A stretch of 64,000 nucleotides of DNA from Tubulanus polymorphus (GCF_964204645.1 NC_134031.1:3641001-3705000), one strand, 5' to 3'. Numbered from the stretch's first letter, positions 23,201 to 33,050 are shown. Numbers and translations: made by a program. Notes: generated by a model not told the origin, from the sequence alone.

Positions 23201-26200
23201 GTTGCTTCGCCTTCCATTTCGTTATATTCCGAACGAATCTCATCTGGAATTAAAAAAAAAAAAAACGCCGATTAATGTGAAATTCTCTGACAAACATCGG
23301 GATTAATTTCGTTACTGAAAATACGTGGTGAAAATTTTCTTGAAGTTTAAAACGCGTGTTAAACGGGGAACCTCCAATGTTAATGCGGCAATTGTAGATT
23401 CTGCTTGTGGCAAGCAAGGATCCACCAGGTGTCACTAGTAGTTACTTAGTCTTTGCGGCCCGGGTTCGAGTCTCACTCTTTGATATACACTTTGATACGA
23501 CGATTTTATTTTTGTAAATCCTCTATGTACCAAAAGTTCTGAGTTATTGAAATCGAATGAACTTTTCTCATCTACTTATGAAAACTATACCGATCACTGA
23601 GTAGAAAAAAGAATTAAATTTTAAATTTTTTGGATCCAGTGATAAGGTATGGATTCGGGAGCTTAGAAATTCAGTTAAAAGTTCAGCATTCATAATGAAC
23701 TGATTCTTTAGCACTTAATCTGTTACTTGATCGAACGTGTTTTTATTGCTGGCTGTACTAGGCTTAGCTATGAACTTATTACGAACTGTATGACACTTGT
23801 ACGTTTTGCCTCACTGAGTTTGTGTCGATCTCTGTCAAAATGCGATCATCGACATGTTTTAAACTAAAAATCAGCTTATTCGGAGATAAACTCCGCATTG
23901 GTCTGATTTCTACGAGGTTAACGCGCACGGTTTCTGCGGTTAAGCCGCGGCTTAGAATCAGTCGAAGCCGCGCACGCTCAATCACTTTATTCCAGTCGAC
24001 GGACGACGCGGCGACATGTCGGCGCACGTCCGCAGTCGCGCCCGACCCGAACCCGGCTTCCATCGACTTTGCGTCAGACGGAGCCGAAAATTAATTCAAG
24101 GGACGTAACGGCGCGCGAAGAGCAACAAGACACTAATCCTGCGCCAATCAGATACACGCCAAACACGATTTACCGACGACGGGTCGATGTACCGGAAAAC
24201 GTCCCCGCGGTCCCGCCGGTACCGACTAGAATTGACAAGCGTGGATTACCGCGGATTCCGTCGCGAATAAATATTTCGCGTCGATTCGACGCTCTTCGCC
24301 AATAAGGTTTCTTCGCTTAGGGTTTGAACGTCGATTCCATCGGGTTTAAGACCGATTCCTCTGGGGGCGAACGCCGATTCGGAATCGGTGTTCATCGCGA
24401 TTCACAATGAATACAATAACGAGATAAAACCCTGCACTCGTCGCCAAACATTTTCTGAAAAAAACTTTGTCAATTTTTTTTTCCACAAAATTGATAAGTG
24501 AAGTAAATCGATTAAAGTTTTTTTAAGCGAGGTGAATGGTTTTAGGTCATTGGTCGTTCGCATGGGATCACATTCAGTGATTATGTTTTTGAATCCAGGC
24601 ATTGCATCTGAGGAGATGGCGAACCTACTAATCATGGTCCGAGTGGCTTTCCAAAACAAAATATTACATTCCATTGCGAAAGAGTATATTAGTAACTTTA
24701 GCCGTGTTCATTCTCCATCATTAAGAATGTTCAAAATTGAGTCCGTTCCAATCTAGAATGGACCAAGCATCTAGACTAGTGAAAAGTCTGGTTTAAGTTG
24801 GTCCATTCCATTTTAGAACAGACCAAAAAGACCGATCCAGGTCCGTTCTGAATTTCAGAAGTTGGACCAGTGACATCAGCAGATTGAAAAATGTGGGTGA
24901 ATGCACAGCATTGATTCGGTCCATTCTAGGCACAATCCAAATCAAAGCAAACTAAAATCAGCAATAGTACTGTGAGCATAATAAACTCAATAAGCTTTAT
25001 CCGTGAGATAGGTTTGTCACCTCAGGATAAGCTAACAGTGTCTACACGGCATATGACAAGTGTGTAAATATGCTTTGACGACTGAATTTCATAGAAAAAA
25101 TCTGCAGTATCTATATTTGCGTATGATATGATGTAATATGTCATTAGTCGACGAATGCTTCAGGCTTCGTATCGGAAAATTTCAAGTTTTCAAACGTAAT
25201 CGATGTACATATCGCGATATGTCATTTGAGAGCGCGATATCTGTACGTCGCGCATATAACCGATTATGAATATTTTAAAAAACCGATGTTTCGTAAATTC
25301 GCGCGTGCGGTTCATTCGTTTGAAATAGATTTGCATTCAGCGTGCCGAATCTATTCCCCATCATTATCCCCATAACATCGGATCAGAAAGCGAGCCCGGA
25401 GTCGCGGCGGAATCGCGCGAATCGGAACAGTTAAACACATTTTCAGAAATTGAGTTTCGTCGCGACCAATCTTTGATCGAAATTCGATTTTCGCAGACAA
25501 TTACCGAGTTGAAAAATCAATGATTCGCGGTACGGCGTAATCATCATTATCAACCCGGTATAGCCTCAGCATATCTCTATCAGATCAGACCTTGGAGTAA
25601 TCACTCCAAGATCAGACTAACTGAAATCTGAAATGATATCAATATATAAGATAGTCATTACAGTCATGTAAGGTATAAATTTTTGGGCGTTATGGCACGA
25701 GTAAGTTATGTAACTGTACGTTCGGGGCTCAACAACGCCTGCCCCATGGGGAAAGGGCTGATAGTCTAAAAACCACGGCACCTAGAAGCTGAGCGTGTTG
25801 GGTGAAGTTTAAACTGCCCAAATTAGTTTAGTGTACAGCCTGTGACCAGCAAGATTCGAAAACATGGGCACTGATAGCTTTGAAGTAACTTATTTCTCGG
25901 TGGGGGTCACAAATGTCTTAAAACTTTTCAATTTTGTCTACTGAGACGTAGTGACCATTCTCAATAGATACCAAACCTTATATTATTGATATCAACCTGA
26001 CAAACATTTCATTATCTATAGTTTTATGTTCTATATGAATCTGTGCAAACTAAGCTTTACGAGGCAAACGGCACTAAAAACGACGAAATACAAACATTTA
26101 TCTACAAAATAACGAAACATCAAACCGTATTTATCGAGCTAAATATATTTTCCTCGTTACATAAGGTAAACACTATTTCGTTTCCGCTGTTTCGAGTTTT

Positions 26201-29200
26201 TTTCACTATTTAGCAGAGCCCTGATTTTATCTTAAGACGCCGATGATCATCTCTATTCCGGGGATGATCTCCTCCTCCTCCCGCGATGGATTTAACGACT
26301 ATCATTGTTTCATCCCGGGTATTCTCCGTGTAATGATCGCGATGACACGTCGAGTCAACAGGTCGTAGACGACGAGATTATCGCCATGGGAACGATTTTC
26401 GTCGCCGACTTGTTGCAATTAAAGAGAATCCGATGTCGTCGATTTCAACCGTCGGGGAGTGATTTTAATTTGCCGACGTTGTTTTCGTACGAGGATTTTA
26501 TAGCGTCGCGAGCTCGTGATTTTCTCGTGAACGAGAGAAATACAATTCATGAAACTCGCGGAAATCTTTAGATGAAACGAAGTATTTCTGGTTTTAGATA
26601 TAAGATTCAGGATTTAAGTCGTAAAATATAAGATTTAAGGGTTGAAGTCTTAAGATAAAAGGTTTAAGATGTTGAAGTCTTAAGATAAAAGGTTTAAGAT
26701 GGTTAAGTCTTTATATATAAGATTTAAGATTTAAAGAAGTCTTAAGATAAATAGATTTTGAATTGAGAAGTTTAGACCTATAAGATATAAGATTGTTAAA
26801 GTTATAAGATAATGACTAAGACTTTTTAAGTCATCAGGGTGTCCACTTTTATTTGACTTGCTTTTATCCCTGACTATTCCCTGACATGCACAATGTTTTC
26901 CCTGACTCGATCTGCTAAGAGTCCAATCAATTGACTCAGTCAAATATGTAAGACATAGACGCAAACTGTTTGATTTTATGCACGATCTAACAATCTCAAC
27001 ACGTTTCCCTGATTTTTTGCCTTTTCTACAGAATTCTCGGAATTTTCTTCAAAAAAAAAATTCCCTGACTTCACCTGACTTTACCCTGATTTGCAGGGAA
27101 GTGGCGCCACCCTGGTTTTCAGGGACAAAATTTAAGATTTACATCTTAAGATGTGATATTCAAGATTCTAAGTTGTAATATATACAATGGGAGGTTTCAA
27201 GTCATGGGATATAAGCATTTAGGTTTTAAGATTAAATCGTTATGAGACCTTTCAGAATTCCATCCGCGACTATTTTTGGAAGTAAGTACGCACACTGGGG
27301 GCCCGTTTTATCTTTGAAAAGATATTTTGCCTTTGAATAACTTAATTATCGTGACCTGCATCCTCAGCAAGGCAAATGCCAAGAATAACCTTTTAAATAG
27401 TTAGAACTTAACCTCCTCAATTAGTTGCCGCTTGGAGCGGAGGGAAAATGCCCCGGCGAAAACCAGTAGGTCTTCGCGCATCAACGGTTTCGAAAACTTG
27501 TTTTCACGCCGAGGGGCAAAAGTTAAACAAACATCGTCGAGTCGAAAATGAATACCCCCTTCGCTCTGAGCGGTGGTTCAAAAAACCGAGATAACCTCAT
27601 AACCTCAAACATCAGAGGGCTTTTATGTGAGAATGAATACATTCCGACACAATCAACAAGTCATCGCGAATAATAGACGAAAAACGTGTAAAGAAATTTT
27701 GATTTCAGATATTCTTTAACTTTAACTTTTGCATGCGGAGCAGAGATCAAGTCTCGTAGATGAGAATGTGCAAAGATGCAAGGTTTTGAGTTTAGAGAAA
27801 TGAAAAATGAACTCGTTTTTATTAGCGTTAACTGAATCATAACTTCACTATTTTAGTGTAATTGAAAATGAACTTGTAATCAGCATTCTGATTTCGAGAG
27901 AATTTTGATCCTTTCAGTAGTAACTGAGCTCTGAGAAAGGTCAGCAACTACTCTCAAGTAGTGATGCAAGTCAGGTCTGGAAAACATATCGTAAAAAAAT
28001 CGACATAACATCTTATGATACGTACCTGATCAGATAGAGATAATGTGTGCATATTTTTGGTAATATTGAAATGCAAAACGCTGTATTTGTTTTGAGTGCA
28101 GAGATCGTATGCGATACCGGCGAACGATGTGCTACCGGTCTTCGGTACACGGTTATATATGATAATATCATGGTCGAACTCGGGACTAGACGATGGGTTC
28201 TCATGGTAATCCTCCTGAAATAATGAGAATAACACAAATTCTTCATATTGTTTTAATTTCATTCCATTATTAGGTAATAAATTTATGAAGTATCTATAAC
28301 ACCCAAACTATGATTTTCAGAGGGCTACAGCCCTTGGACAAACTGGTCCCGAATGAGACCCTAGTCCTATGTGGACCCCCCAGACTCTCACCTTTAGAGT
28401 GCTACATTTGGCACAGCCCCCCGGACAAACTGGTCCTGAATGAGACCCTAGTACTATGTGGACCCCCAGACTCTCACCTTTAGAGGGCTACAAGTGGCAC
28501 AGCCCTTGGACAAACTGGTCCCGCATGAGACCCTAGTCCTATGTGGACCCCCAGACTCTCACCTTTAGAGTGCTACATTTGGCACAGCCCCCCGGACAAA
28601 CTGGTCCTGAATGAGACCCTAGTCCTATGTGGACCCCCAGACTCTCACCTTTAGAGGGCTACAAGTGGCACAGCCCTTGGACAAACTGGGCACAAACCAG
28701 ACTCTACTAGTCATATTTGGCTCAACCCTAATTATAAAGCGCGTTCACACATAAACCACTCTATTATTGCCAAATGCTGAGCTCATGCTCAAAATGATAC
28801 TGTGGCAAGTGAGGTGAGTCACTTCCTAAACCAGTTAGCATTTATATATAATAATTTGACCCAAGCTAAAATTTGGCACAGCCTAGTCTGACATTTTTGG
28901 TTGGGGCAAGTTCAACTGTCAAACAGGCACAAATCCATTTGGCGCTTAAGTGCCCGATTAGGCCCGGGCCAATTTCGATCCAGTTCAAAAACTATTGAGC
29001 TGAAAACTTGGAATTAGAGTATATCGGTTTGCTAAATGCAATACCGCAACGCCAGGGGGTCGTATAGAAAAATCAGTGGCGATCAATCCAAATTCAGAAA
29101 ATATTGGCAGTACTTGAAGAAGAAAATGTTGGAATTCAGAATATGTGCTCACTCAACTTACACACAGGTTGGGAACCAAAGCGTCAGTTATACTGATTTA

Positions 29201-29404
29201 TGATTTATTTCATGATTTCCTGTTTATCCTATAATCAGTGTTCGTGCGAGAATTTTTTTGAAAAACCAGCCGGAAGCCACATCAGTTCCAAAACAACATT
29301 CGACGGGCGTGAAATCATAATTACCTTATTTCCGCTGTAGCTCGAAGGAAGTCTGCGTTGAGCTAACTTGGAATTTCCTGATTGAAAATCAGCGACGGCT
29401 TCTT
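14240..29404 (-). CDS. HS2ST1: Heparan sulfate 2-O-sulfotransferase, seven exons, N-terminus not found
   Basis: Golgi type II membrane enzyme that transfers sulfate from PAPS to the 2-O position of iduronic acid in heparan sulfate. Minus-strand exons: 29404-29325, 28214-28026, 23243-23158, 21744-21606, 15577-15480, 15090-14933 and 14460-14240 (stop 14242-14240). All junctions join in frame and give about 322 residues; human has 356, so roughly the first 35 residues (cytoplasmic tail and membrane anchor) are missing. PAPS 5'-phosphosulfate site: VPKTGSTSF. Catalytic histidine motif: MYHGHLAYLEF. 3'-phosphate site: RDPLERLVSYFYF, followed by substrate-binding RHGDDFRPHIKRRK. The Cys-rich exon reads TFDECVMNDGTDCEPE then FFCGHAAECW. 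The C-terminus has WALDQAKYNL, FFKGATELY and WKMENEFYEFA. Donors are GTAATT, GTACGT, GTAAAA, GTTCGT, GTACGT and GTACGT in exon order. The 6-kb intron between exons 21606 and 15577 contains two other same-strand genes. The first exon must lie above 29404, perhaps outside the window. Confidence 0.95.
15655..16065. mobile_element. Foldback element interrupted by a nested MITE
   Basis: The outer arms are GGGGCCAGTTCTATATAGAC followed by TGGTATTACCTTTAACC, and the inverted copy GGTTAAAGGTAATACCAGTC ending ACTGGCCCC. Removing the nested element at 15742-16029 with one TTAA restores a continuous foldback of about 120 bases. Related to the element at 2534-2613. It lies in the 6-kb HS2ST intron, about 75 bases upstream (in HS2ST orientation) of exon 15577-15480. 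Confidence 0.75.
15742..16029. mobile_element. piggyBac-like MITE, copy 2 (nested, exact TTAA duplication)
   Basis: A 288-base element beginning CCCTTTCAGTGC and ending GCACTGAAAGGG, flanked on both sides by TTAA (15738-15741 and 16030-16033). It contains three near-identical 18-base palindromes of the form ACACCGCAGTGCGGTGTA (around 15851, 15953 and 15997). No open frame. Compare 1068-1335 and 33142-33401. Confidence 0.85.
17110..17583 (-). CDS. Secreted three-module cystine-knot-like peptide, copy A
   Basis: 157 residues with a clear signal peptide (MNLFMITSGLLMFML then AHVNAS) and 18 cysteines in three six-Cys groups. Each group has the order C..C..CC..C..C typical of inhibitor-cystine-knot folds; the third matches the spacing C-x6-C-x5-CC-x4-C-x8-C. 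The start chosen is the ATG at 17583-17581. It lies four bases after a good splice acceptor (TTATTTCAG), so the seven codons further upstream (MPLLFQK) are probably intron. A leader exon with donor ACTA|GTAAGT (exon edge 17676) precedes it. Such folds occur in toxins, protease inhibitors and antimicrobial or signalling peptides; the sequence does not say which. Nested in an HS2ST intron on the same strand. Compared with copy B it has extra residues between modules 1 and 2 and inside module 2. Confidence 0.82.
   Translation of the reverse strand: MNLFMITSGLLMFMLAHVNASQDAGCIEWAKPCNRQTDTCCSKPGKERVCRKILDSMPNTYCLPKEKEKECTPQGQACRSNEECCAADSPGYKARCMMTGGRTQGWEFVPGRYECRSMPCKPMGSRCFSSSQCCGTRKCTGRIRNERCSRTEPIGML
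17734..17741 (-). promoter_or_regulatory. Weak TATA-like site of cystine-knot gene A
   Basis: The minus strand reads TTTAAAAA here, aligned with TATAAAAA at 20360-20367 upstream of copy B. It is about 60 bases upstream of the leader-exon donor. If this is the core promoter, copy A has lost the consensus second base; inferred only from position and alignment. Confidence 0.45.
18249..18494 (-). pseudogene. GIY-YIG endonuclease C-terminal fragment of a Penelope-like element
   Basis: An open stretch of 81 codons ends in TGA. The recognisable part reads SGVASHVFQTSHNFDFVNAE followed by a KRHILESALI segment. The spacing H..TSH..D..NA......K....E is the pattern of the GIY-YIG nuclease tail in Penelope-like elements. 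An in-frame TAG lies directly upstream, and the catalytic GIY-YIG part and reverse transcriptase are absent, so this is a dead remnant. Confidence 0.75.
18706..18751 (+). ncRNA. Hammerhead (type I) self-cleaving ribozyme motif, copy 1
   Basis: All conserved parts are present in order. Stem I strand TTATTC (18706-18711); core CTGAAGA (CUGANGA, 18712-18718); stem II GACTAT/ATAGTC with loop TAGGAT; core GAA (18738-18740); stem III reduced to the self-complementary ACGT (18741-18744); U at the cleavage position (18745); second stem I strand GAATAA (18746-18751), which pairs perfectly with the first. A very short palindromic stem III is known from dimer-active hammerheads of Penelope-like elements and retrozymes. 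Activity is inferred. Confidence 0.8.
19776..20210 (-). CDS. Secreted three-module cystine-knot-like peptide, copy B
   Basis: 144 residues, paralogue of 17110-17583, with an identical signal peptide and the same 18-cysteine layout (three C..C..CC..C..C groups). The ATG at 20210-20208 follows an acceptor TTATTTCAG; a leader exon ends at a GTAAGTAAGT donor near 20301-20306. The mature peptide differs from copy A at many positions and lacks two short stretches, while the signal peptide, C-terminal SRTEPIGM and the non-coding flanks are almost unchanged. A consensus TATA box (20360-20367) suits independent transcription inside the HS2ST intron. Target unknown; toxin-like, defence or inhibitor roles are all possible. 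Confidence 0.82.
   Translation of the reverse strand: MNLFMITSGLLMFMLAHVNASRDAGCIEWAEPCNRRTDTCCSKPGKEVVCRQIRDSMPATICLHKERCKTNREACSMNEDCCAADSPGYEARCTMIGRRFECRSMPCKTMGRRCFYSYECCGTTSCTGPIRNMRCSRTEPIGMP
20360..20367 (-). promoter_or_regulatory. TATA box candidate of cystine-knot gene B
   Basis: TATAAAAA on the minus strand, about 55 bases upstream of the leader-exon donor. The aligned position in copy A is TTTAAAAA. Confidence 0.55.
20561..20766. mobile_element. Penelope-like element, copy 2, short foldback form
   Basis: A 206-base insertion bounded by the 13-base direct repeat TTAATTCCAGCAT (20548-20560 and 20767-20779). Nearly the whole element is a palindrome: both arms read inward GAGGAGAGAATCCC through GTCCGAAAATGAAAC, with the hammerhead motif near the centre. 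The right end carries the extra terminal segment also seen at the outer ends of copies 1 and 3 (GTGTTGACGCGATG inverted), which the left end lacks. No coding capacity. Confidence 0.85.
20620..20665 (-). ncRNA. Hammerhead ribozyme motif, copy 2
   Basis: Identical to the motif at 18706-18751 through stem I, both core strands, stem II and stem III, but on the minus strand. It is the only part of the short element not contained in the flanking palindrome, which suggests it is the part retained for function. Confidence 0.78.
21360..21560. other. CpG-rich islet in HS2ST intron beside exon 21606-21744
   Basis: Dense CG dinucleotides (for example GAAAGCCGGCGCGAGCCGC) contrast with the AT-rich surroundings. 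No exon could be fitted. It is one of a series of such islets (about 23880-24390, 25180-25560 and 26220-26560) in the HS2ST introns. Confidence 0.5.
21880..23157. other. HS2ST intron, no gene
   Basis: AT-rich sequence between exons 21744 and 23158. Three diverged direct repeats of about 110-200 bases share TTGATATTTTTGG.GTAG and GAGCTCTTT words (also near 21215-21290 and 22010-22190). No open frame resembles a protein. Confidence 0.4.
23395..23480. repeat. SINE-like dispersed repeat with B-box-like word
   Basis: Contains the chain CTTGTGGCAAGCAAGGATCC, ACCAGGTGTCACTAGTAG and the Pol III B-box-like GGGTTCGAGTCTC. The first two words recur near 16999-17040, 19650-19690, 48775-48800, 53888-53920 and 56455-56640, often in the opposite orientation. 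A tRNA-derived SINE is the likely origin (inference from the B-box-like word). Confidence 0.5.
23880..26575. other. HS2ST intron with three CpG-rich islets
   Basis: CpG-dense blocks at about 23880-24390, 25180-25560 and 26220-26560 are separated by AT-rich DNA. Plus-strand frames of 78-90 codons (23822-24094, 24069-24305 and 26305-26571) follow the islets but show no domain, no splice-supported neighbour and biased basic composition, so they are treated as composition effects. Near 24720-24940 is a repeat with GTCCATTCTAG/GTCCGTTCTGA words, related to 62440-62690. Confidence 0.45.
26600..27240. repeat. TAAGAT-rich low-complexity tract split by an insertion
   Basis: Imperfect repeats of AAGTCTTAAGATAAAAGG and TTTAAGATT cover 26600-26830 and resume at about 27130-27240. 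Between them is the element at 26835-27114, so the tract is older than the insertion. Confidence 0.65.
26835..27114. mobile_element. hAT-like MITE with CAGGGTG ends
   Basis: Ends are CAGGGTGTCCACTTT and, inverted, CAGGGTGGCGCCACTT. The interior repeats the word CCCTGACT several times. Relatives: near 58949-59040 (CAGGGTGGCCACTTTT) and near 57255-57520 (CAGGGGTCGGCCACTTT). CAGGG-type ends are typical of hAT elements, but I see no convincing 8-bp target duplication, so the class is tentative. Confidence 0.5.
28320..28700. repeat. About 85-bp tandem repeat, four to five units
   Basis: Each unit contains GGACAAACTGGTCC, GAATGAGACCCTAGT, TATGTGGACCCCC and ACTCTCACCTTTAGAG. Alternate units resemble each other more (CCCTTGGAC against CCCCCGGAC), so the array grew by duplication of a two-unit block. 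It starts about 100 bases upstream (HS2ST sense) of exon 28214-28026. Confidence 0.85.
29325..29404 (-). other. HS2ST1: Probable stem exon of HS2ST
   Basis: An 80-base open segment lies between a good acceptor (ATTTTTCAG) and donor (AAG|GTAATT). It is in phase with the next known exon (phase 0 out, phase 1 in). It encodes EAVADFQSGNSKLAQRR followed by a serine-rich end, which resembles only loosely the stem of the human enzyme between the membrane anchor and the PAPS site. This exon is less certain than the other six. Confidence 0.65.
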
Positions 29405-29564
29405 CTGAAAAATATTCACAAAATGCATATTTTTTAACTGCGCAAATGACTAAAAGGTCATAGAAATTTGATATAGAAATTTTGCGATTATTCGGCATAG
29501 TTGGTCATATATGCAATAAATCTAATTGGGGCCAAGGAAATCTAACTTTAAGCCCCAGAGCCCG

Positions 29565-31085
29565 GTTCTGTAGTCAAGACTTAAGACCAAAAGTAATCTT
29601 AAACCTTACGATTGGTCTTAAGTTGTTAGATTGGCTATAGAACAAAGATGGTCTTAAGTCAAAGCCCTGACTCTGGAACCGGCCCCAGGGGTCTGTTGCA
29701 TAGTTATGGCTTAGACTTAAGACCAGTCTTAGAGCGACTTAGTTCTGCAGCCAATCTAACAACTTAAGACCAGTCTTTAAGATTTAAGACCACTTTCGGA
29801 CTTAAGTCACGACTGTGCAACTGGCCCCAGGTCTTAGAAACCGCCTAATAACATTAGCCGCGATCACAGGGAGACGATTTGGCTCGGGCCAAATTGGCAC
29901 GGATCAGGCTCGATCCGAATTTGGTCCGTGGCAAATTAGAGAGCGCGTTCACACTCACTCGATACTAAACAAATCGAAGAGTCATTTCCAGTTCAAGTTG
30001 CGATTCGAACGCGATCATTTGTCCCCTACCTAAAATTTGGCACGGGCCAAAGACGCTCGTGTAGATCGCAGCTACAGATTCGAACGATGTTAACATATGT
30101 ATCAGGGAGTTTCCCCTGTGTTGACTATCAATGTTTCTCGTAAATGTTTATCACATCAAATCGAATCTAGAATCTAAAATTTCAAAACTCGATTTCGTAA
30201 TATTTCGCGCCCCGGAGGTGCGCGCGGATCGCATTTCATAGCGACAACAAAGCTGTCGTTTTTATCGACTTCGTTGTTCAGAGTTGATATATATCAACCG
30301 TATACACTTGAAAATGATGCATCGTCTCGTCGAAATGATACAAAATTGAACGCATCATAAAAAGGGAGTGAAACGCGCGTTGACGCCGTAAACCGAGCTA
30401 CTCTATTACCTGCAGGGACCTACTTCAGTATAGACCGGTTTCAATCGCAGCCCTTCATTTATCTAGTATTTGTCAAACCCCGAGGGCTAGTCGATATAAT
30501 AGTTTGAACTTTTTTAAATAAAAATACACATGAAAATGTATTTCATATGTATATATTACGAAAGCGCGTCATGTTGATTCAGGTAGAACATTATAATACC
30601 TTTTTCAGGTTGAACTTCATGGATGGTTTCACTCATTGCCAATTAAGCTGGACCAAGGGGGGCCAGTTGTACAGACTGCTGGGCCCAGTGGCAAGTCCCT
30701 AAGTGGTTTTGAATCACAACTAATTTTAACTGCTTATAGAACTGAAATGGGCAAGATTTCTAAAAAAGTTGTTAGACTGGCTATAGAACCAAAATGAACT
30801 TAGCACGGTCGTAAATCTAAGCTTTGCCTGCAAGACTGGCCCCGGGGCACAGTCTCGAGTTAAGTCCAAAGTGGTCTTAAATCTTAAAACTGATCTTAAG
30901 TTGTTAGATTGGCTGTAAAACGAAAATAAGCTTAGACTGGTCTCAAATCTATTAGTCTATATGTTTTGACTGTGTAACTAGCCACAGGGGCCAGTTACAT
31001 AGTCGTGGCTTAGGCTTAAGACCCATCTAAGATCAACTTAGTTCTATAGCGAATAACTTAAGCCATGACTATGAAACCAGCCCCT
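29565..31085. repeat. Cluster of CTTAAGAC-type foldback elements
   Basis: Palindromic elements of about 130-150 bases lie at about 29565-29697, 29683-29830 and 30840-31085, each with arms containing GACTTAAGACCA and TGGTCTTAAGT and edges rich in GGCCCCAGG. Partial copies occur near 44530-44625 and 47870-47990. A MITE copy of another family (29857-30074) is inserted among them. A CpG-rich islet lies at about 30180-30400. Confidence 0.65.
29857..30074. mobile_element. MITE with AGCCGCGATC ends, copy 1
   Basis: Starts TAGCCGCGATCACAGGGAG and ends in the inverted GTAGATCGCAGCTA. The inner part carries ATTTGGCTCGGGCC/AAATTTGGCACGGGCC and GAGAGCGCGTTCACAC, words shared with the copies at 40957-41235, 60127-60416 and others. 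A TA target duplication is plausible but too short to prove. Confidence 0.65.
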
Positions 31086-31305
31086 GGGTCTTTGAAACTG
31101 GCTCACAAACAAGAACTCAAAATTGGACAGATTTTTACGATCGTAAAAGATCCTCGAGCCGTGTTCATAATCTAAAAACGACGCAGTGGTCGTTACGAAA
31201 TAATTTCCTTATTGAGACAGTTGTTTATATTAAGCGGTACATCAAAGAACAATCATATTAGAGCTGTACGGCAATCAGTGCGAATCAGATTCTCATCTTT
31301 ACCGG

Positions 31306-31668
31306 AGCAGGAGAGAGAGGCAGGGAGCGGGAGAGAGAGGTAGGGAGCGGGAGGGAGAGGCAGGGAGCGGGAGAGAGGCAGGGAGCGGGAGGGAGAGGCA
31401 GGGAGCGGGAGAGAGAGGCAGGGAGCGGGAGAGAGAGGCAGGGAGCGGGAGGGAGAGGCAGGGAGCAGGAAAGAGAGACAGGGAACGGGAGAGAGAGGCA
31501 GGGAGCGGGAGAGAGAGGCAGGGAGCGGGAGGGAGAGGCAGGGAGCGGGAAAGAGAGACAGGGAGCGGGAGAGAGAGGCAGGGAGCGGGAGAGAGAGGCA
31601 GGGAGCGGGGGAGAGAGAGGCAGGGAGCGGGAGGGAGAGGCAGGGACATGAGGGAGAGGCAGGGAGCT
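31306..31668. repeat. Purine-rich minisatellite, 18-20 bp unit
   Basis: About 18 copies of GGGAGCGGGAGAGAGAGGCA or variants with GGGAGGGAGAGGCA. The plus strand is almost all purine. The long minus-strand frames through it (Pro-Leu-Ser-Cys repeats) arise from the repeat and are not genes. Confidence 0.9.
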
Positions 31669-32349
31669 CTAAGCTGCGGTAATTATCGGTGCACGAAACC
31701 ATGGATATCATCGCAATCATCTGCCGCAATATGCACTTGTTTGCTTCATGGCTCATTTAATACTCGTTTGCTCCTCGCTACTGAAAACAATTCTATCGGT
31801 ATATACCGGGCGATGAGCAGCGAGGAGTCTAAACGTGAACGCTGGCTGCATCGTTCTCCGATGTTATATCAACACGTTTACACGGTAATATGACTTCCAG
31901 ATATCATCTCCGGAATGACCGACCGATGTGAAAATTTGTGACAAATTCGGGATTCGAACCCGATGTCATCGCAAGAAAAAAAACGTCCTCCTTCAACCTA
32001 GTCGGTAACCTTGGATATTCTCGTTCCGATTATAAAAGCTTACCACCAACGATTAGGTAATTAACTACGGTAAACCCTGATGTAATCATCACTTCGAAGG
32101 AACTCGAATCCGGTACAAATCCTTCTAGATTAATAACCACATTTGAATCTGATGGCGATACTTATTAAACTCATCATCCACCATCACAGTTACCAGCCAT
32201 TGTTGGACTTTGCCGCAGTACAAACCCCTGGCCCTAGTAGACTCATCATCATATAGATCTTTACCTGTTGATGTCATGAGACTGTCAGAGCATAAACCCC
32301 TGCTCTAGTAAATCGATCAATTAATTCTGCCCGGAATAGACCCCAGTTT

Positions 32350-33050
32350 TGACCCCAAATTTGGCCTGTGCCTAAAGATTCACATGTAAATCACTCACTA
32401 CAAATACTATCTAAAATACCATCAGAATGATGCTGTGGCAAGCGAGTTGGCGAGTCATTTCCAGGGCTTCATCCGGCGTTGGCTAAATTTAGACCGGGTC
32501 AAAAGGCTCAGGTGATGGCGGCTGGTATTCGTACGCCAGTCACACATGAAAAGCTGTATTTTTCTAGTCAGATTTTCTTTTTTTTCAGTCTTCCGTCGGA
32601 ATACCAGTTATTACAACCTACGCGAATAGAGGGTATAAGACGCTGACCGCACGGACGCCGAAATCTTTTTTTTTACCCCTGCGCTTTAGTGCCGGTAATT
32701 TTCTCGGAAACTACACGAACGCGACTGCGTCCGCGAAGTCTCAGAAGTGTCCGCTGTCAACGTCGACGCCGTTATAATTGATTCGTGTCGCGTTTTTACG
32801 TTTTTATCTTCGCGTCGCCCCCGACGACGACGGCCCCCGGCCTCATTTATCACCGAACGATAGAAATTATTTTTCATCGGCCACTTACGACGCGATCAAT
32901 GGCGACGTTCGGTTGACCCGCAGCTGATTGGCTGATCTATCACGAACACGGGCGTCGTCTGCTTCGTAACTATGGTAACAGTCGTGCCGCAAGGCGGCAA
33001 AAGTCGAGAAGTATAAAAATCGGTCACCAGTTTATAGAAAGTCGTCGTAT
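32350..33050. other. Partial MITE and CpG-rich islet, no gene
   Basis: 32350-32530 is a partial copy of the AGCCGCGATC-type MITE (TGCTGTGGCAAGCGAG word). 32640-33050 is a CpG islet with GCGTCGCCCCCGACGACGAC and a 63-codon minus frame of basic composition that I do not accept. Upstream, 31940-32330 contains repeats of the B-box-like family (GGGATTCGAACCC). Confidence 0.5.

Noticed and set aside
24069-24305. 78-codon Pro/Arg-rich frame, with the overlapping frame 23822-24094
   Set aside because: Same CpG-islet effect inside the HS2ST intron; both strands are open and the composition is biased.
31253-31756. 167-codon Pro/Leu/Ser/Cys-rich frame on the minus strand
   Set aside because: Entirely the purine-rich minisatellite; two frames on the same strand read alike.
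31945-31965. Possible tRNA gene (GGGTTCGAATCCC on the minus strand)
   Set aside because: No acceptor stem, D-arm or anticodon arm can be paired around it; it belongs to the dispersed B-box-like repeat.
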